Of a stretch of 64,000 nucleotides of DNA, positions 59,985-64,000 are shown piece after piece. The stretch is from the NCBI GenBank assembly GCA_001692895.1, contig KV748209.1, forward strand, positions 1,054,001 through 1,118,000. The letters are read 5' to 3'. The notes under the pieces were generated by a model. The model ran no database searches, was not told where the DNA came from, and saw only the letters and a list, made by a program, of their open reading frames with translations. Each line of letters begins with the position of its first letter. The stretch's first letter is position 1. The stretch is from Cenococcum geophilum 1.58 (taxonomy: Eukaryota > Ascomycota > Dothideomycetes > Gloniales > Gloniaceae). The position numbers and the translations under genes were made by a program.

Positions 59985-60355
59985 AAATTACTAATAGGCT
60001 ACTATCCCTTAATACGGCAATTTGCGTCCAACGAGATAGTAACCCGTGCCCATACTTAAATATTTGGTAAGCAATAGGTGTGCCAATCGTCAATATAGAG
60101 AGGTTCGAATTTGGGCAATAGCTAGGGCTTAGGGCAGGGTTTTTTTGCGATCCGATTTGGAGGGACATTATATTGAGCCTTCTAAACAAGGTCTGCATCA
60201 ATTCTAGTACGATTAAAAGGCATGGCGGTAGTGGAATTGATAATCAAATTCTCCATAGATGCACGCGTAGTTTTAGAAACAGTGTTCGCGCACAGACTAC
60301 CTTCTCGTTGGACGCTGCCGTGTCAAGGAATAGAATTAAAGATAAAACTACTAGT
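59985..60355. other. GC-balanced insertion inside the LINE, unassigned
   Basis: About 370 bp of near-normal composition interrupts the LINE endonuclease region and shows none of the TpA excess on either side. Two overlapping frames (59983-60201 minus, 60173-60361 plus) have no domain. Borders are approximate and no target duplication was found. Confidence 0.5.
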
Positions 60356-60471
60356 ATATAGGGTTTAATTACTATCCTATTACTACAGAGGTGGATATAG
60401 AGGCGCTAGAGGGGCCTCTATTACCTAGAAAACCGCTATAAAAGAAGGCTAATTAGAAGGTAGTCCGGAGT

Positions 60472-60658
60472 TATCACAGTACGTGCCGACTGTCAAGGTA
60501 CGAGGTACGAGGTGACTGTATATCATTGACAAACGATGTCATGTGAGGTTCTATGTAGGAGGTAAGGCGGTATATATACACGTCGATCAGGGGTCAGGTC
60601 TGTGCTCATGTTATAACAACACTAAGTTAGAACAACGTGTTAGGTTAGTGCCGTAACA
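60472..60658 (-). repeat. LTR of the TRIM-like element (left)
   Basis: 187 bp; pairs with 61606-61792. Confidence 0.85.
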
Positions 60659-60944
60659 ATATATCCCCCTTTGGAAGGCGAGCTCCTATAAGCTAAGTAA
60701 CGGCAGTAAAAATACAGAAGTAAAAAAAATAGACCATATATATCCTTATCCTTCTAGTCCTTAAGGGTTCTCATCCTTCCAGTCCTTAAAGGTCCTCGTC
60801 CTTACAGTCCTTAGACCCTCCTACCTATATCCCTACTATATTGCTCTCCACTAGTGCTCGTCTTAAGCACTAAATAAAGCTAAAGGCAAAGGGGTAAAAT
60901 AAAGGAGATAAGAAAAAATTTTATCTACGGGGTATATAGCGGAT

Positions 60945-61440
60945 ATTAACACTTAAAAGGCTTAAAGTTGCGGAGATTAAGGTTAAGGCGTAGACTTAAA
61001 AGGCTCGGAGGTTACGGAGATTAAGGTTAAGGCGTAGACTCAAAAGGCTTAAAGGTTATAAAGATTAAGGTTAAAGTATAGGCTTAAAAGGCTCGGGGTA
61101 CGGAGATTAAGGTTAAAGCGTAGATTCTTATTGCGGTAAACTTAAAGTACTATCTATGCGGATTTAAAGACAGAGAGACGGAGAGATTAAAATCGGTAAC
61201 CTATAGTCTTACACTATAATTAAGATATAAGGAATATAGCCCGCAGGGTATCTCCCTATAGCCGGCTTTAGAAACTTGGGATATAAAGTAAAAGTATAGC
61301 TAGATATAGAGACTTAGAGACTAAGATAGAGAAACTATAGCCCGCAGGGTGTCTCCCTACTACCGGACTAGGAAACTTAAAGACTAAAAAGAGAAACTAT
61401 AGCCCGTAGGGTGTCTTCCTACTACTAGCTTAGAAACTTA
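60945..61440. repeat. Two internal tandem arrays of the TRIM-like element
   Basis: The first array repeats ggagattaaggttaaRgcgta about four times at roughly 50-bp spacing. The second repeats a segment around agcccgcagggtgtctcc three times. Non-coding. Confidence 0.7.
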
Positions 61441-61605
61441 AAGAGGAGATAGAGAGATCGGTTCTTGAATAGATATAGAGACTTTACTAGGTCAGCGTTG
61501 ACGTAAAATGGGGGTAAGAATCCCGCCCGGGGTAAGGTTATAGCTTTGGCTTTAGAATGGTGGAAATAAAGCCCTATCGGGGGCGTATAAGATGACACGG
61601 CATAC

Positions 61606-61792
61606 TATTATAGTACGTGCCGACTATCAAGGTACGAGGTACGAGGTGACTGTATATTATTGACAAACGATATTGTGTGAGGTTCTATATAGGAGGTGAG
61701 GCGGTATATATACACGTCGCTTAGGGGTTAGGTCTGTGCTCGTGTTATAATAATACTAAGTTATAACAACGTGTTAAGTTAGTGCCGTAATA
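61606..61792 (-). repeat. LTR of the TRIM-like element (right)
   Basis: 187 bp; followed directly by target repeat GGAGT. Confidence 0.85.
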
Positions 61793-62412
61793 GGAGTAAA
61801 CTAAAGGACTAGCTTTAGCCTCTATATAGTTTCCTATATAATATAAGAGATAAACTAGATATACTAGCGGAGGCTATATACTAGGCGATTAAAAACACTA
61901 TAGTAAAAACGGTACCTAGCGCGCGACCCTTACTATAAGCCTTTAAAGTATAGTTAAAGGAATATATAGAGGAGGTAAAGGAAACCTAGCAGGCCTTCTA
62001 GGCGTAGAAGGCCTCTTAGTTAGTACTAAACTAGATTAACTATAGAGCTATATATAATAAGAAGAAAAGGGTAATTTAGTAAAAGGCTAATAAGCTATAG
62101 AGGTAGACCGTTAAGAAGCTAATAAATAATCCTAAAGGGGTATAGAGGATAGTAAAATAGGCGTATATAGCGGACGGGAAGCCGAGGGCTCTACTATAAT
62201 TTCCCCTAATTAGCAAACTAAGAGAGGAGACCCTATACTATAATGGCGAAGAAAAAGCTACTATCCTTATAGGGTATTTCTTTCCGCTGCCTATAGAGAC
62301 GGACCTTAGTAATATACTAGATTTTATATACCCGGAGCCGTAAACTATAAAAAAAAACCGAGAAAGATATTATTGCGGCTCTAAAGGGGCTTGCCCCTAA
62401 TAAGGCCCACGC

Positions 62413-62932
62413 TAGTAGGGAGGGCGGCCGACCCGCACCGGCCATACCCTTGTCGAGGGTGTACTTTTCGAGATTAAGGAATACAATAGTCTAACTAAAG
62501 TAGTTTGTTATGTCTTCTTTGCTTAGCCTGTGGCCGCTAGGCCTGTGGCTACCCTAGTCTAACTCCTCTTGGGAGGCGTAGAATTCCCTGCGTGCAGAAC
62601 CGAAACTGGGCTGACCCTACTTCTGCCTGGGCCTTGAGGGAACGCCCGCCAACGTGCTCGTTGCTGACAGCGGTGACATTGAAGATGATAATTATGGCTA
62701 TCTATCCCATGCGCCCAAGGGCTAGGCGAAAAAGTCGTGGCCACGCCAAATGCCCCACCATACAATTCCTTTATCTCAGGTGCCTCAGCCGCTTCGTAGA
62801 TGATTGGCAGGCCCGCCCCTTTGCATAACTTCTTACTAACCCTCAACTCCACGTGACCCAGCAATCCTCTGCGAAGCGTTTGAGAGCTTATGGGCGCGTG
62901 TTTGGTGTAACTCGTATACCATTTCCAACGTA
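62413..62932. other. GC-rich island with a 101-codon minus frame, unassigned
   Basis: Composition changes abruptly to GC-rich where the LINE ends. The minus frame 62864-62559 contains LRVSKKLCKGAGLPIIYEA then APEIKELYGGAFGVATTFS, which reads like real protein, but I recognise no family. It could be a fragment of a host gene carried in or left between elements. No splice partners found. Confidence 0.4.
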
Positions 62933-64000
62933 TGTTAAATTCAAATAGCTATATTAGGGTTAATTCAGTAGCTATTGCTACAGTTCGCGATGCATTTACA
63001 TTATAATCTCTCCTACTAATATATTCTAATTAATTAAACTAGCTAACTAACGTATTAGGGGGCGAAGTACAGCCTTAAAGTTTAAAGACGTGTATTAGCG
63101 ACTCAGTTAATCAAGACATAAGCACGGCAAAAGGGTCGCGCAAGCCTGTACGATTGGATTGTCTATAAACGAGAATCTAAAGCTAGGGAAAGGAGAAGAA
63201 GAGTAGCGCCGTTCGGTGTTTTATAAGATCTTCGCGTCACGTGATCGCAATATACGGCAATCTGTGGCAATCTGTGGTAACTTGCCGGTGCGAAGTTCTA
63301 CCAAGTTCTGCCAAGTTCTGCCAGTGCCGTAACATTACCCCCCCCCTTTAAAAAAGCCTACCCTTAGGCTTTGTCACTAAAAGTCTTAGCAGAAGAATCT
63401 AACTAATTAGATAACTTTAACCGCCGGTTAAAGTTCCTAGATATCTTAACACCTTATATAACTAAGAAATTTCTAGGGTGTTTTTGTTCTTATATTCTTC
63501 TAGTAACTTATTATCTTTATTATACTAGCATTCTATCTACTTATTTAGGTACTTTAGCGGTCTGGGTTTACTAGGGTAACAGCTATAAAACTCCTAAAGC
63601 TTATAGGGACTACCTATAAAGTTTTATATAGGGTACTAAGTGGCGTCCGGGTTATATCCTTTCCAACTAATATAATACTTTAATATTCCCTTTATAAGTT
63701 TACAGGCTAGCACTTCTTTAATTTCCTATTTATTACCGCCATTAACTTAAATTAGTAGGGGAGGTTTATTCTTTTGTCCGGGTAGTAGGTTATTTATAGC
63801 TTTTTATAGCTTATCCGGTAAGAAAATAGGGTAAACTTTAATTAAGTCTAGGAGCTTAACCTTATACGAGTTGCCTACTTTATTAAGGATTTTATACAGT
63901 CCTGCTATTTTATAATCTAGCTTATAGCTAGGCCGTTCTGTCTTCTAGTTCTTTATTATAACTTAGACTATATCGCCTATAGTAAAGTTAGGCTCGCGCC
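62933..64000 (-). mobile_element. Ty3/Gypsy element G, 3' end, runs off the window, fossil
   Basis: Minus-oriented. A candidate 3' LTR is 62933-63334 (ends TGTTAAATTC and GCCGTAACA on the plus strand; left edge uncertain), followed by a long C-run, i.e. a polypurine tract. From about 63.4 kb the sequence parallels element A at 24.4-25.1 kb, the chromodomain and integrase end of pol. The rest lies beyond 64 kb. Less decayed than A but broken. Confidence 0.6.

Larger units (their letters stand above)
60472..61792 (-). mobile_element. TRIM-like miniature LTR element, nested in the LINE, fossil
   Basis: 1,321 bp with two 187-bp LTRs (60472-60658 and 61606-61792) and a perfect 5-bp target duplication GGAGT (60467-60471 and 61793-61797). 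A polypurine tract next to the left LTR, read on the minus strand (AAAGGGGGATAT), sets the orientation. The 947-bp interior has no coding potential; it holds a roughly 50-bp tandem array (ggagattaaggttaa, 60.95-61.13 kb) and a roughly 70-100-bp array (agcccgcagggt, 61.23-61.43 kb). Superfamily not assignable. Both LTRs are well matched, so it is younger than the LINE. Confidence 0.85.
58300..62412 (+). mobile_element. Tad1-type LINE, 3'-truncated, RIP-decayed
   Basis: Plus-oriented; the start is approximate. ORF1-like sequence with remnants of a zinc-knuckle cluster lies at about 58.73-58.83 kb. The apurinic endonuclease domain follows: a GDFNLH string near 59.80 kb, then IEAVGLKLAT and STLNLVF near 59.89-59.97 kb, and DHYPI-type sequence resuming near 60.37 kb. 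The region leading to reverse transcriptase follows at 61.8-62.4 kb and is cut off before the RT core. Interrupted twice, by a GC-balanced island (about 59985-60355) and by an LTR miniature (60472-61792). Numerous stops in every frame, mostly TAG and TAA, fit RIP of CpA. Assignment rests on the endonuclease motif order. Confidence 0.75.

Noticed and set aside
60945-61440. CRISPR or centromere-like repeats
   Set aside because: The arrays are confined to one 1.3-kb LTR-flanked element and have only three or four units.

Overview
The window is nuclear DNA of a filamentous ascomycete (Pezizomycotina). Support: short introns of about 50-160 bp with GTANGT donors and CTRAY-like branch sites, a fungal-type PEX14/17 peroxin, an INO80 Ies2-like subunit, mitochondrial GatC and Sec17, and an AT-rich repeat block with the transition-heavy decay typical of repeat-induced point mutation (RIP). 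I cannot fix the genus; a leotiomycete-like fungus is only a guess.

Region 1 (1-22.8 kb) is gene-bearing and of balanced composition. In order: a C2H2 zinc-finger protein open at the left edge (+), a HET-domain scrap (-), a 754-bp hAT-type non-autonomous transposon with perfect 8-bp target duplications, a three-exon gene of unknown function (-), an Ies2-like INO80 subunit (-) with a possible small gene just upstream of it (-), a PEX14/17 peroxin (+), a broken DUF726 alpha/beta-hydrolase gene (-), SEC17/alpha-SNAP in 13 exons (-), GatC (+), a small protein with a paired-cysteine tail (-), a 269-aa unknown (+) and a complete six-exon cytochrome P450 (+). These are mostly unlinked housekeeping functions (chromatin remodelling, peroxisome import, vesicle fusion, mitochondrial tRNA charging). 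I see no operon-like or biosynthetic cluster logic; the P450 stands alone.

Region 2 (22.98-64 kb) starts about 180 bp after the P450 stop. It is AT-rich, TpA-rich, has almost no long open frames and is a pile of nested mobile-element fossils. Left to right: a 5'-truncated Ty1/Copia piece; a chromovirus-like Ty3/Gypsy (A) split by a Copia element with 166-bp LTRs; a second Gypsy family present in several copies. Of these, C is split by the inserted element E, and E is split by H, a non-autonomous relative. F is a short fragment and D is nearly full length. Then come a Tad1-type LINE, split by a 1.3-kb LTR miniature and by a GC-balanced island, and the 3' end of another Gypsy element that runs off the right edge. 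Six insertions, counting the hAT element, have target duplications I could read directly, which gives their nesting order. Three GC-balanced islands (about 47.4-48.6, 60.0-60.36 and 62.4-62.9 kb) are not explained by the surrounding fossils.

The most interesting host-gene observation is in SEC17. A 75-bp unit made of one complete 50-bp intron plus 25 bp of the next exon is repeated three times in tandem, so splice sites are triplicated in what is otherwise a full-length gene. I found no RNA genes and no CRISPR array, and nothing that I can defend as a wholly new biological system.
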